This document shows positions 12,099 through 64,000 of a DNA stretch of 64,000 bases, one piece after another. The stretch's first letter is position 1. Every line of letters starts with the position of its first letter. Source of the stretch: Salvelinus alpinus (taxonomy: Eukaryota > Chordata > Actinopteri > Salmoniformes > Salmonidae). The notes beneath the pieces were generated by a model. The model made no database searches and was not told the origin of the DNA. It worked only from the letters and a program-made list of their open reading frames with translations. Made by a program: the position numbers and the translations under genes. The stretch is from the NCBI RefSeq assembly GCF_045679555.1, contig NC_092122.1, positions 7,559,503 to 7,623,502 on the forward strand, written 5' to 3'.

Positions 12099-14341
12099 CT
12101 TTCTCAATACAGGGGGTGCTGTTTCCACTTTGGAAAATATCGTCTCCAAATTAAACTGCCTCATACTCAATTCCTGCTCGTACAATATGCATATTATTAT
12201 TACTATTGGATAGAAAACAATCTCTAGTTTCTAAAACCGTTTGAATTATGTCTGTGGGTGAACCAGAACTCTTTCTACAGCGAAACTCATGACAGGACAT
12301 GCGAAGCTCTGAAAAATAGTCTCTGATCTCGGATCAGTTTTAAGCTCTGTGTATGCCCTATGGATCGAAATGAACTGCACCCGCCTTCCCCTGGATGTCA
12401 GTAACCAATGAGAAGTGGAATGGTGTCTCTAGGTGGTTCTCAGAGTTTATAAAAGGGAATGGAGTGAGATGACCCATCTTTTTGACGCTCGCCAGGACGC
12501 AAGGGAGGACATCAGAATCGCATGCTCAAAAGCTCTCGTTATTGATCAAAGATCTATCCGTCTGTGATTTAATTCGATATAGGTGTTAGAAACATCATAA
12601 CGAAGTTATTTGAAACCGATTTATATCAGTTTATGCGAGTATATTGCTATTTTTCTGAATTTCCTTAGTATTGCGTTTGGCGATTTGGGCATGTGTGTGC
12701 CGTGTAGCTATCGTTAGCTGCTAGTTCTGAAGTTGAGGAGGTCGTTTTACAACAAAGCAACGATACTTTTGGACAAAGGACACATTGCCCAAGATACTGA
12801 TGGAAGTAAGAGTTAAAGTAAGAGTTATTTATGATTTTATTCCGTATTTATGTGGAAAAATGTAAACGCAGTTGTCAGCCATTTTTTGCGGCACTAGTCT
12901 GGCTGTAACTCACAATGTATGTCTAGTAACGTAAATTTTAAAAATCTAAATCAGCGGTTGCATTAATAACCAATGCATCTTTCATTAGCTGTCCAACCTG
13001 TATTTTTTTAGTCAATCTAATCGATAAATAATCGTAATCATAGGTGCCTTTCCAAGATGGCGCCGGCCCGAATGCATGCCATGTTTTGACAGATTACATT
13101 GCATAACCAAGATTTGTGATGCTAAATATGCACATTTTCGAACAAACTCTATATGCATTGTGTAATATGATGTTACAGGACTGTCATCTGAAGAATTCTG
13201 AGAAGGTTAGTGAAAAAATTAATATATTTTGGTGGCGATAACGTTATCGCCCCCTTTGCCTTGATTCAATGCGGGGGTGATGTTAGCTCATGTGGTATGC
13301 TAATATAACGATATATTGTGTTTTTGCTGTAAAACACTTAGAAAATCTGAAATATTGTCTGGATTCACAAGATCTGTGTCTTTCGATTGCTGTAGGCTGT
13401 GTATTTTTCAGAAATGTTTTAGGATGAGTATTTTGGTAATTGACGTCGGTCTCTGTAATTATTCCGGCTGCTTCCAACGCTATTTCAGATTGCAGCTGCA
13501 ATGTACAACTGTGATTTATACCTGAAAAATTCACATTTTTCTAAAAAAACATATCCTATACCATAAATATGTTATCAGACTGTCATCTTATGAAGTTGTT
13601 TCTTGGTTAGTGGCTATATATATCTTTATTTAGTCGAATTAGTGATAGCTACTGATGCAGGAAAAAAATGGTGGAGAAAAAAAGTTGTGTCTTTTGCTAT
13701 CGTGGTTAGCTAATAGATTTACATATTGTGTCTTCCCTGTAAAACACTTAGAAAATCTGAAATATTGTCTGGATTCACAAGATCTGTGTCTTTCGATTGC
13801 TGTATGCTGTGTATTTTTCAGAAATATTTTAGGATGAGTATTTTGGTAATTGACGTCGGTCTCTGTAATTATTCCGGCTGCTTCCAACGCTATTTCAGAT
13901 TGCAGCTGCAATGTATAACTGTGATTTATACCTGAAAAATGCACATTTTTCTAAAAAAACATATCCTATACCATAAATATGTTATCAGACTGTCATCTTA
14001 TGAAGTTGTTTCTTGGTTAGTGGCTATATATATCTTTATTTAGTCGAATTAGTGATAGCTACTGATGCAGGAAAAAAATGGTGGAGTAAAAAAAGTGTTG
14101 TCTTTTGCTAACGTGGTTAGCTAATAGATTTACATATTGTGTCTTCCCTGTAAAACATTTTAAAAATCAGAAATGATGGCTGGATTCACAAGATCTGTAT
14201 CTTTCATCTGGTGTCTTGGACTTGTGATTTAATGATATTTAGATGCTTGTATTTACTTGTGACGCTATGCTAGGCTATGCTAGTCAGCTTTTTTACTGTG
14301 GGCGGTGCTCCCGGATCCGGGATGGGTACCAAGTAAAAGTT
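12099..14341. mobile_element. Non-coding 2.2-kb element inserted in the Tc1 transposase
   Basis: The insertion interrupts the Tc1 coding sequence precisely. Its left edge reads CAATACAGGGGGTGCTG and its right edge CCGGATCCGGGATGGGTACC. It has no long ORF and includes a 410-bp tandem duplication (13320-14160). The leading part, with GTTTCTAAAACCGTTTGAAT, resembles a sequence I associate with interspersed salmonid repeats, but I cannot name the family. Confidence 0.75.
13320..14180. repeat. Tandem duplication, about 410-bp unit, two full copies and a partial third
   Basis: The marker AAAACACTTAGAAAATCTGA occurs at 13331 and 13741; a diverged third start is at 14152. The spacing is 410-411 bp. 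The first two copies are almost identical for at least 350 bp, including TTTTGGTAATTGACGTCGGT. Confidence 0.92.
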
Positions 14342-15485
14342 AACAGAGTTCAAGTAACAGACACATCTCAACATCAGCTGTTTAGAGGAGACTGCGTGAA
14401 TCAGGCCTTCATGGTCGAATTGCTGCAAAGAAACCACTACTAAAGGACAAATAAATGAAGAAGACTTGCTTGGGCCAAGAAACACGAGCAATGGACATTA
14501 GACTGTCCTTTGGTCTGATGAGTCCAAATTTGAGATTTTTGGTTCCAACAGTTGTGTCTTTGTGAGACGCAGAGGGGGTGAACAGATGATCTCCCCATGT
14601 GTGGTTCCCACCGTGAAGCATGGAAGAGGAAGTGTGATGGTGCTTTCTGGTGACACTGTCAGTGATTTATTTAGAATTCAAGGCATACTTAACCAGCATG
14701 GCTACCAGAGCATTCTGCAGCGATATACCATCCCATCTGGTTTGCGCTTAGTGGGACTATCATTCGTTTTTCAACAGGACAATGACCCAACACATCTCCA
14801 GGCTGTGTAAGGGCTATTTGACCAAGCAGGAGAGTGATGGAGTGCTGCATCAGATGATCTGGCCTCTACAATCACCCGACCTCAACCCAATTGAGATGGT
14901 TTGGGATGAGTTTGACCGCAGAGTGAAGTAAAAGCTGCCAACAAGTCCTCAACATATGTGGGAACTCCTTCAAGACTGTTGGAAAAGCATTCCAGGTGAA
15001 GCTGGTTGAGAGAATGCCAAGAGTGTGCAAAGCTGTCATCAAGGCAAAGGGTGGCTACTTTGAAACATCTCAAATATATTTTGATTTGTTTAACACTTTT
15101 TTGGTTACTACATGATTCCATATGTGTTATTTCATAGTTTTGATGTCTTCACTATTATTCTACAATGTAGAAAATAGTAAAAATAAAGAAAAACCCTGGA
15201 ATGAGTAGGTGTGTCCAAAATCTTGACTGGTACTGTACATATGAGGGTAACTTGGTGTTAAGTGCTGCCTCGATCCCTTTGTCTTTGAATCGAAACAACA
15301 CAACAGCCTTAGGAACTGCCACATCACCATTATTTTAAATGAGTGAATGAGGAAGTGAAGGGGTTACAGGTCAGGGTTCAACCCATGGCTGGCTGATCTC
15401 TATGGTGGACGTGAGACGTAGATGTTAATTACCTGCACCTCCACGTAGCTCAGGTCTCAGGACCAAAAGACAGAGACCAGTGTGT

Positions 15486-15645
15486 TCGGCAGATCTGGGT
15501 TCAAATGATGTCTGTTCTCTTTCAAATACATTAGCTGAGTTTGATTGAGCTTTCGTGATGCAATGGAGCCAATGAAATAGTCTCAAAAGTGCAAACCCAC
15601 CCATGTGGCATCTCGCACTCCAGGCACACTCAATCTAACACTCAA
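15486..15645. repeat. Dispersed salmonid-type repeat
   Basis: Begins CAGATCTGGGTTCAAATGAT and continues through a CCAATGAAATAG block to a CTCCAGGCACACTC motif. It resembles a widespread non-coding salmonid repeat; a short related start (CAGACCTGGGTCAAAC) is at about 5770. Confidence 0.4.
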
Positions 15646-17892
15646 AAAAGTACTTGACAGAAAACCAATACTGTTGGAACCCAGGTAGGTCTGGTGGACG
15701 GTGGCTAATCTGGTATAGAAACAGTGTTAAACCCCGGCTGTCAGAGTATAAAGCTACACTTTAAGACAAATCCTCAACTAATGAGTTATAATCTCGTAAC
15801 ATAGCAATCTTTTTTTCTCTCTTTTAATCCCTCCATACTGACACGTCACTACTGTTAACATCTCAGTAACATCTTATAACAGGGTTGGAAAAGAGTGGGA
15901 TCTTTTTAGTACGCTATGATGTTACCTAGTCAACTATGACTGTTGGCTTATCGGGTAGGCATACATCAAATCAAATACGGAATGTATCAGCAACCTTGAG
16001 GACGTACCTGAGAAGTTGAAATGCATTTGCATTTGCATACATGTTGACATAGTTATATGTTTTCCCCATATGAAATAGAAAATGAGGATGAAGAAAGTAA
16101 ATGCAAGTCGAGGCAAAAAGAACAAACATACGATTACCACAGCATTTAACTCATGTTATTCAGTATTCACATTACAACATCCACATTGTTCAGCTAGTAA
16201 CAATTTCTAATAATCTCAATATACTGTATATTTACTTTGTAATACATTATACCAAGAGGCACTTTCAGTAATTCTGGCCAAAAAGAAGCTACAGTATAGT
16301 GTCTAAATTACAAAAACAGTAAAAATAAATAAAGTTTATCTAAAAGACTTTTGTTGTCGTTTTAATTTGTTATATCTGTACAGCATATATTTTGTACAAA
16401 ATGGAACAATAAACCAGTAATAAAATGAAATACTTCACAAATACTGGTGTATCACACGTCTGTTTTCCCCATCCTATAGGTATTGCTACATGTGTTAAGT
16501 GCAAGATACAAGAGAGAAGAAACAGTAATAATTATTCAGTTTGTGAAGTGCCGGCTATAGATAAATATATAAAACAAGTCTCGTGTCTCGTTTAAGAAGA
16601 TGTAAAGCTTGTTTGGTTCTCGTTGTGGCTAACGTGATCAAACATATTCCCACAAAGAGAGAGACATATTGTTCGTTCCCAATGGCACCCAATTCGCTAT
16701 ACTGTATAGTGCATTACCTTTGACCAGAGCCATATGGGACCTGGTCAATAGGGAGTCATTTAGGATGCAGACAGAATGAATGGCACAGACCTGGCAATAG
16801 CCTAAAAAAATATCACACAGGACAGAGTTAAAACATGAAGCAAAGTCTGAGGAAGGATGTTGAGCTTCAAACTGTGCCTGTTGTTGTTTAAACCACAGGA
16901 GCACAATGCTTTCAATGCCCTATTGTCCATGTCTGGTTCCTATTGTAGAGTTGCTGCTGCCCACTGATTGGGTGGAATTATGGCAATAGTAGTACTCTGA
17001 AAGAAATGTGTCAACAAGAGCATGTGACCACTATCACGTCCTTGTCAAATGCCAAGATGTTATTCTTAATCTAAGGTTCTGTTCTGAATAGGATGTATTA
17101 TGACACACTTTGGAATTGCGTGCAAGTGAGCTCCCCTAGACAATTGCACATGACTTTGTAATTGCACGAGGCAGTCTACAGTTGGTGTGTGTGTATGAGT
17201 GTATGCGCGTGTGAGCTTCCCCCAGCACAGACAGATGGAATAGGAGCAAACAGAGCTAACCTCTCATCTGATTGGTAGTCACATGAATAACTGTCTTCTC
17301 ACATGCATATAACCGTGACACATACTGTATAATCTCCCTCACATACCAGTTACATAGCTGACCTATAAAAAACACAGCCTTTCGATTACACCACAAAACA
17401 AAAATCACCACAACTAACCTTTACGGAAATGTGAAATGTGATCAGAACAACTCAATGGAAACATAAGTTTAAAATATAAATCCTGGGTGTGTTTTGAACA
17501 AGATGCATGTAGAAATAGAGGGATGAAAAAAAGAGATGAAGAAGGAAGAAATGTTCTGGAGGACAAACATTTGGAGGGTTTTTCTCTTTAGGCGCTCAGA
17601 GGACTGTCAGACCATGCTGACACACACACACACGCACACACACAGGGTGCCATTAGAGACACAGCGAGTGTCACTTAAAGACAAACCAATTATCCGGTAT
17701 GACACACAACATCCCTCTCTCATCCCTCTTTCTTCTGCTGCTGTCCCTCCCTCCCCTCTCCCGCTGCCTCACTGCACTGTATCCATGTGTCAGGGACGCA
17801 CAGTGCTGTTGCCAAGGGTCATATCAATCCTGTGTTTACCGATACAGAGAGAAGCTAGCATGCAGAGAGAAGCTAGCATTGGAACACCTATG
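15646..17892. other. Intergenic, no gene seen
   Basis: AT-rich sequence with short chance frames only. It holds one copy of the palindromic GTGCACTA-type repeat (about 16670-16770) and a short (CA)n tract at 17620-17645. The stretch ends at the 5' truncation point of a LINE. Confidence 0.6.
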
Positions 17893-19045
17893 TGAGAATG
17901 CTATTCATTGACTACAGCTCAGCGTTCAACACCATAGTGCCCCCAAAGCTCATCACTAAGCTAAGGACCCTGGGACTAAACACCTCCCTCTGCAACTAGA
18001 TCCTGGACTTCCTGACGGGCCGCCCTCAGGTGTAGGTAAGGGTAGGTAACAACACATCCGCCATGCTGATCCTCAACACAGGGGCCCCTCAGGGGTGTGT
18101 GCTCAGTCCCCTCCTGTACTCCCTGTTCACTCATGACTGCACGGCCAGGCACGACTCCAACACCATCAATAAGTTTGCTGACGACACAACAGTGGTAGGC
18201 CTGATCACCGACAACGATGAGACAGCCTATAGGGAGGAGGTCAGAGACCTGACCGTGTGGTACAAGGACAACAACCTCTCCCTGAACCTGATAAAGACAA
18301 AGGAGATGATTGTGGACTACAGGAAAAGGAGGATCGAGCACGCCCTCATTCTCATCGACAGGGCTGTCGATGAGAATGGTTTTACAGCTGCACCATCTAG
18401 AGCATCCAGACGGGTTGAATCACTGCCTGGTACGGCAACTGCTCGGCCTCCAACCGCAAGGCACTACAGAGTGTAGTACGTACGGCCCAGTACATCACCG
18501 GGGCCAAGCTTCCTGCCATCCAGGACCTCTATACCAGGATGTGTCAGAGAAAGGCCCTGAAAATTGTCAAAGACTCCAGCCACCGTAGTCATAGACTGTT
18601 CTCTCTGCTACCGCACGGCAAGCGGTACCGGAGCGCCAAGTCTAGGTTCAAGAGGCTTTTACCCCCAAGCCATAAGACTTCTGAACAACTAATCAAATGG
18701 CTACCCAGACTATTTGCATTGCCCCCCCATTCTACGCTGCTGCTACTCTCTGTTATTATCTATGCATAGCCACGTTAATAACTCTACCTACATGTACATA
18801 TTATCTCAATTTCCTCGACACCGGTGCCCCCGCACATTGACTCTGTACCAGTACCCCCTGTATATAGCCCCACTATTGTTATTTACTGCTGCTCTTTAAT
18901 TATTTGTTTTTGTTATCTCTTACTTTTTGGGGGGTATTTTCTCAAAACTGCATTGTTGGTGAAGGGCTTGTAGGTAAGCATTTCTCTGTAAGGTCACACC
19001 TGTGGTATTCGGCGCATGTGACAAATAGAATTTGATTTGATTTGC
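17893..19045 (+). mobile_element. LINE family A, 5'-truncated copy
   Basis: It begins inside the RT domain ([15 protein letters not shown]) and continues with [19 protein letters not shown] and [14 protein letters not shown], the catalytic Asp pair, then the C-terminal domain in shifted frames ([19 protein letters not shown], HGKRYRSAKSRFKRL). The 3' tail ends GTGACAAATAGAATTTGATT, the reverse of the tail at 303-410, so both copies belong to one family. A stop and several frameshifts inactivate it. Confidence 0.9.
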
Positions 19046-20544
19046 AACAGTAGACGAGAAGGAGAGAGGTAGAGGACAAAGTGTAAAGACTGAATCATTG
19101 TTCCAAGACCCAGCATCTGAAAGGCCCTCACCATATTTCCCACCATGTGCACGCCTTTTGTCCACAGCTCAATTAAGGAATAGCGTACAATTCCGGACTC
19201 TTGTCTCTCTCCATCTCCCATCCACCTCCACCTGTGGTAGTCTGCATGGAAACCAAGCAGTGGAGAAACTGATTTTTCTAGAAATCCACATTGAAATATA
19301 CCACTCCGAAAGCTATCTGAAATCCCTGTAGGTGACGGAACTCATTGGTTTAGGTGTTGTCAGACTTGAACAGATACACTGGGAAGTGTGGTCACATCGA
19401 GGAATTCGAGATGGGCTACTCATACATATTAGGAAGAGCAATATAGTGCTGTCCTACCATAGTAGCTTATTAATGTTGGCCACCAAATCACATTCACAAT
19501 ACCCCTTGAACAAATGCTACCGTAGAACACGTACGCAACCACGCATGCACACAGGTCATCATAGGCTGTGAATATTGCTTTTGCATTCACTCCATTGGGT
19601 CTGTTACTGTTCAGTTCCCCCCAGGCCACACACTGAAATTGTGAAAGGCCTTATTCAGATGAGGCAGTGACTCAGCAGATGTATGGGTCAGGGGTTGACT
19701 AGCAATGTCTGATTCCTCTTCTCTGTATCGTTTAATATGGGCCAATAACTATTATAACGATTCACGCAACCACCTGGCCCCTAGCCCATCACAAGATGTT
19801 ATGTCAGCTACAACACTAAATGCCACTGTTAGATAATGACCCATAACAGATCACACAACGGGAGAGAGAGAGAGAGAGAGGCAAGGGAGTGAAAGAGGGT
19901 CAGTTAGTGCAGAGAGAGAGAGAGAGGCACATGATTTGGATAAAATTCAAGAATTTGGTACTTCGGTACATAAACTCAAGTTGCAATGTTACATAAGACA
20001 AGGTTTCCCTTGACTTTGCAGGTCACGAAGTGCAACTCAAACGCGCCAGATACAGAATAAGTGTCAGTATTGCTTTAAACATTGTCATCCTACAAATACT
20101 TTTTCCTGATAATGTTAACGTTTCACAACAAGCTGTCAAGGGTAAAATCTTCAAGGAGAACCAGACAGGCAGATGGACGGACAGACAGGCATTTTAATTG
20201 GCTCCTCATTCAAAGTGACGTTTTCACAGAGACCATCAGTGAACAAAAAAGAGACTGACCAACCTCAGAAAACCCCCAAACGCTTCTCTTCCTCCCGTCT
20301 TCTTCTCTTCCTCCCGTCTTCATCGCCCTTCCTCTCTCACCCCCTTCCTTCTCCTATACCATTCTCTCTTATCCGCTTCTCTCTCTCATATCCTCTTCCC
20401 TCTATCCTCTCCCTTTCCCTCTCATCCTTCTGTCACCACCAATTCGTCTCTCTCTCTGGACATCAAATGGAGCTATGGAGCTATGGACAGCCACGAGGAG
20501 CTCAGCACTGGTCCATTTGTTGACTGCTGCATGCTGCCTGGCTC

Positions 20545-20660
20545 AGGCTCCCAAATAGCACCCTTTTCCCCCTATTTACTGCACTACTTTTGACCAGGGT
20601 CCATAGGGCAATGGTCTACTGTGGTGCACTATGTAGGGAATAGGGTGCCATTTGGGACGT
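20545..20660. repeat. Palindromic MITE-like repeat (GTGCACTA family)
   Basis: The left arm CCCAAATAGCACCCTTTTCC mirrors the right arm GGGAATAGGGTGCCATTTGG around TGACCAGGGTCCATAGGG. Related copies or half-copies occur at about 16670-16770, 22835-22922, 36395-36440 and 55763-55828. Confidence 0.8.
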
Positions 20661-21129
20661 ACACATGCTTAGGCCTGATCTGCCTGGTCATGTCATGGGA
20701 GCTGCCCTGGGCTAGGAGCTGGATGGATAGGGAGAGATGGGATAGCTGCAGGTAGATGTATCATGTGATAGCTACAATGGGGTAGCTACAGTTCAACCAT
20801 ATTGGCCTTCTACGACAGGTTCCTGGTTGAACCAGTTAGACCTATGGTTGAAATGTTGAAACTATCAGAAAGTTAATAAATACATCACTTCTTTGAGGGA
20901 GTCAGCAAACACACACTAAGAAGACATATCTCTTTCTTGGCATGGATATTTTTACCGCATTATCTTTCTTAAACTTTTGTTTTGTATTCAGCCCCATGCG
21001 TGATTCACCATGTTCTATAGAGCAGTCTCTCTGAGGGTATGTGGAGTATATCTGTAACCGTGTTCTCTTGGTTGAACCTCTGGGCTCCTCCACATCTCCT
21101 TCAAGGCTTTCCAAGGCTCACTCAGCAAC

Positions 21130-21135
21130 TTTATT
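21130..21135 (-). promoter_or_regulatory. Candidate poly(A) signal AATAAA for PDE3A
   Basis: This is the closest canonical hexamer I noticed downstream of the PDE3A stop codon on the minus strand. It would give a 3' UTR of about 1.9 kb that includes a palindromic repeat at 22835-22922. Only sequence position supports it. Confidence 0.25.
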
Positions 21136-22834
21136 TGATCACTTGACTTGCTGAAAACTATTGGAGCCCAAGGTCTGTTATCTGTTATCATTTCAGCCTG
21201 TTGGAGAAATAGATGATTTCCCAGAGTTAAATAGAAAATGCCTGGTTACAACTGTAACCTTGGTTCTTTGAAGGAACTGAGTGAGGCAGCTCACTCTATG
21301 GGGAATGATGCTCGCTCAAGAGACTGAAAGAGAATCTGTGTACTTTTGACAATGGCTCTCTTGGCTGAACTTCCTGTCAGGGTATTGGGTGGTAGATCCC
21401 ATTGTGAGAGAGGACTGAAATACAGGCTAGAGGTCAGTGTACCGTCAAAAGAGTTCTACGGGAGAGTTCTATGAAAGAGTTCATCAATGAAGATGGCCGT
21501 AGAGAACCTTTCAAAAAGGTGAATCTCTTTTTCAGTGTTATGGTCAGATTGACATCCACAGATGAATCCGAATATGAATGCTTCTTCCCTAGCGAGGTGG
21601 TACACGTACTCATCTACTGGGTCAAAAGGCTATGAAGAGAGAAATTCTTCACTTATAAATGCATCTTACATTGGGATAGTTAACTAGGCTTCTGAATAAA
21701 AGAAAGGTCTAACTCTATAAGAAACCGTGTGATTCAGATTCAAAGTGATTCCCTTTGTAGTGTGCAGATAATCAAGATACAGGGTACGTAAAATAAGAAA
21801 GGCCCACACCATAGTTACCAAACACAAACGCCACTGAGGGAGAAAATCTTACAGCTGAAAAAAATAAGAAAGTATAACCACAAATCAATAACACAAAGAA
21901 AAGAACAATCACTTGTGTTGGTTGAAGTAACAATGACAAAGGACACTGTGATGAGGGGTCTGCGTTGGGTCCCATTGGGCAGATGTCAATTCGATGCCCA
22001 TTTCACTGTGGCTCAACGTAATTTCATTGAAACGACGTGGAAACAACATTGATTCAACCAGTCTGTGCCCAGTGGGGTGTGTCAGTGTTCCTGAGTCCTG
22101 TGGAACTGCGTAGGAGTGAGAGGAAAAAAAGAGCCTGAATGACCGACACAAAAGTGGAGTGAGTGAAAGAAAGAAAGAGAGAAAACATGGTATATTTGGA
22201 ACAATTAGAGAGATGAAGAATGTGAAGAAACACTGCTGTGGATTTTTCCCATGACTGAGTATAAAGCTTTTTTCAGAGCTACAGGGTTCTATGTTAGACT
22301 TCCCATTCCCTCTTCCTGGGGTAACTAGCAAATCTTCTGATGGGTTTGTGTGTGTGTGAGTGTGTGTTTGCCTCCATGCGTGTGTGTGTGAGCACACTCT
22401 GTATCAACACTGACCCTCCTCTCCCCAGTCCTCAGTCCTCAGTCCCCAGTCCTCATCCTCGCTCCCTGAGAACCAACACAGAGCGGACACAGCTTTTTCC
22501 CGCACTTTCATCTCATTGTCCTCAGGAGCTAGTGTTTGTATTGTCTATTCAGTACCGTCCACTTTGTACACCTTGGTTCTGTGGGTGCAGACCACTAGTA
22601 TGGCCGGCTGTGTCTTGAGGCTGGCAGTGGGGTCAGTGTTCTGTGGGTCCGTATTGCGGTGTGGAAACCTGATCCAATATAATACGTGTGTAAAACAAAT
22701 CTCACCCCTCCCTCATCCTCAGCTTGCCCTCCCTCCCTCCCTCCCTCCACCCTGTTTTCTTTAGGCACATGTTACTCCAAACTTCTACAGTGTTGTGTCT
22801 AAGTGATTTGCTGGCAACCAAATATCAGGGGCTG

Positions 22835-22922
22835 CGTCTCAAACAACACCCCAATCCCTGTATAGTGCACTATTTTTGGCCAGCTACTGCACTACATGGG
22901 GAATAGGGTATAATTTCTGACA
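22835..22922. repeat. Palindromic repeat, same family as 20545-20660
   Basis: Contains CCCTGTATAGTGCACTATTT and the mirror CACTACATGGGGAATAGGG. It sits about 85 bp beyond the PDE3A stop codon, probably within the 3' UTR. Confidence 0.7.
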
Positions 22923-23006
22923 TGAGACAGAAAGTCTAGTTGGGAGAGGGTATGAGTTTGGATAAATGTTCCGTTTCCTGATCTTCAAGGGTCAAAGATA
23001 ATCCTC

Positions 23007-63709
<40,703 letters not shown>

Positions 63710-64000
63710 CTGGAGACGAGAGGGAGACACCAGTTTAGAGGGCATTCATCATTCACCTCCAGTCTACTCCAGTCTACTACTTACTGTATTACAGTATCTT
63801 TGAGCTTTCTTCTCTATCATCCTCCACTATCTCCCCCCCCCCACCCCCTCCGCTGAGGGCTAAAAATAAATGCGAGGCGCTGCTGATGAAGAAAAGAGCG
63901 CATTACCTACGCTTGCAGGCTTCATCTTCATCTGCGTCCCCCTCTCATTCCTCCCTTCTATTCCTCTATTCCACACTTTCTATTTTGTTCAACAAGGCTG

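Larger units (their letters stand above)
11482..15235 (+). mobile_element. Tc1-like transposon (fourth family) split by a 2.2-kb insertion
   Basis: Left end CAGTACAAGTCAAAAGTTTG after TA at 11480-11481; right end is its inverted match closing at 15235 before TA. The transposase starts at 11876 (MARIAQKSEEKRQSIITLRH), is cut after QIN at about 12098, and resumes at about 14342 with [13 protein letters not shown], then WSDESKFEIFGSN (14500s), QQDNDPTH and [13 protein letters not shown]. Several stops and frameshifts are present, but all three DDE positions can be recognised. Confidence 0.92.
19046..23006. other. Downstream flank and possible 3' UTR of PDE3A
   Basis: No coding region recognised. 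It contains GA runs (19861-19925), a CT-rich tract (20280-20455), two copies of the palindromic GTGCACTA repeat (20545-20660, 22835-22922) and short GT tracts. The part from 23006 down to about 21.1 kb may be 3' UTR. Confidence 0.5.

Noticed and set aside
22340..22764. Plus-strand frames near the PDE3A end as a possible neighbouring gene
   Set aside because: Low-complexity, no recognisable domain, no splice or start support, and overlapping the likely PDE3A 3' UTR.

Overview
This window is animal nuclear DNA, almost certainly from a salmonid fish (trout, salmon or charr). The evidence is one vertebrate multi-exon gene with GT-AG introns, set in a dense background of repeats typical of salmonids: several Tc1-like transposon families (one is the family behind the reconstructed element Sleeping Beauty), L2/RSg-1-like LINEs, tRNA-derived SINEs, a hAT element, palindromic MITE-like repeats and very long microsatellites. 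No bacterial, organellar or viral gene arrangement was seen.

The only host gene I can support lies on the minus strand. It is a cyclic-nucleotide phosphodiesterase of the PDE3 family, best matched to PDE3A. I traced 15 coding exons, all with GT-AG borders and compatible phases, from 63709 down to a stop codon at 23007-23009. They total 2622 bp (873 residues plus stop). The large first exon, encoding the N-terminal membrane-association region, should lie beyond the right edge, so the exons are numbered 2-16 here by inference. The frame is open throughout. Exons 11-15 carry the metal-binding histidines and aspartates, the PDE3-specific insert and the glutamine-pocket helix.

Layout. 1-5.03 kb: the C-terminal end of one LINE, a second LINE inserted in reverse, and an internally deleted hAT element with a perfect 8-bp target duplication. 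5.9-15.2 kb: a cluster of five Tc1-like copies, one nearly intact (6857-8461) and one split by a 2.2-kb non-coding insertion that contains a 410-bp tandem duplication. 15.2-23 kb: intergenic DNA downstream of PDE3A, with one LINE fragment and dispersed repeats. 23-63.7 kb: PDE3A. Its introns hold a Sleeping Beauty-type transposon and a 1-kb CT-rich array (intron 14), a young LINE (intron 11), a SINE and a splice-donor minisatellite (intron 9), a three-level nested LINE/LINE/SINE insertion (intron 6), a MITE and a 231-bp duplicated satellite block (intron 4), another Tc1 relic and a (GT)63 tract (intron 3), and a 52-bp minisatellite, LINE and Tc1 cluster (intron 2).

The most unusual observation is in intron 9. 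The 5' splice site of exon 9 (CAG|GTGAGAACAGG) is embedded in an array of 36 tandem 21-bp copies of itself. Each copy carries a plausible donor in the same phase as the real one. The reading frame stays open across the whole array, so use of any downstream donor would add multiples of seven residues just before the catalytic domain. Older partial copies of the exon 9 end lie beyond the array, and a fragment of exon 14 is duplicated beside exon 14. This gene therefore shows repeated short duplications of exon ends.
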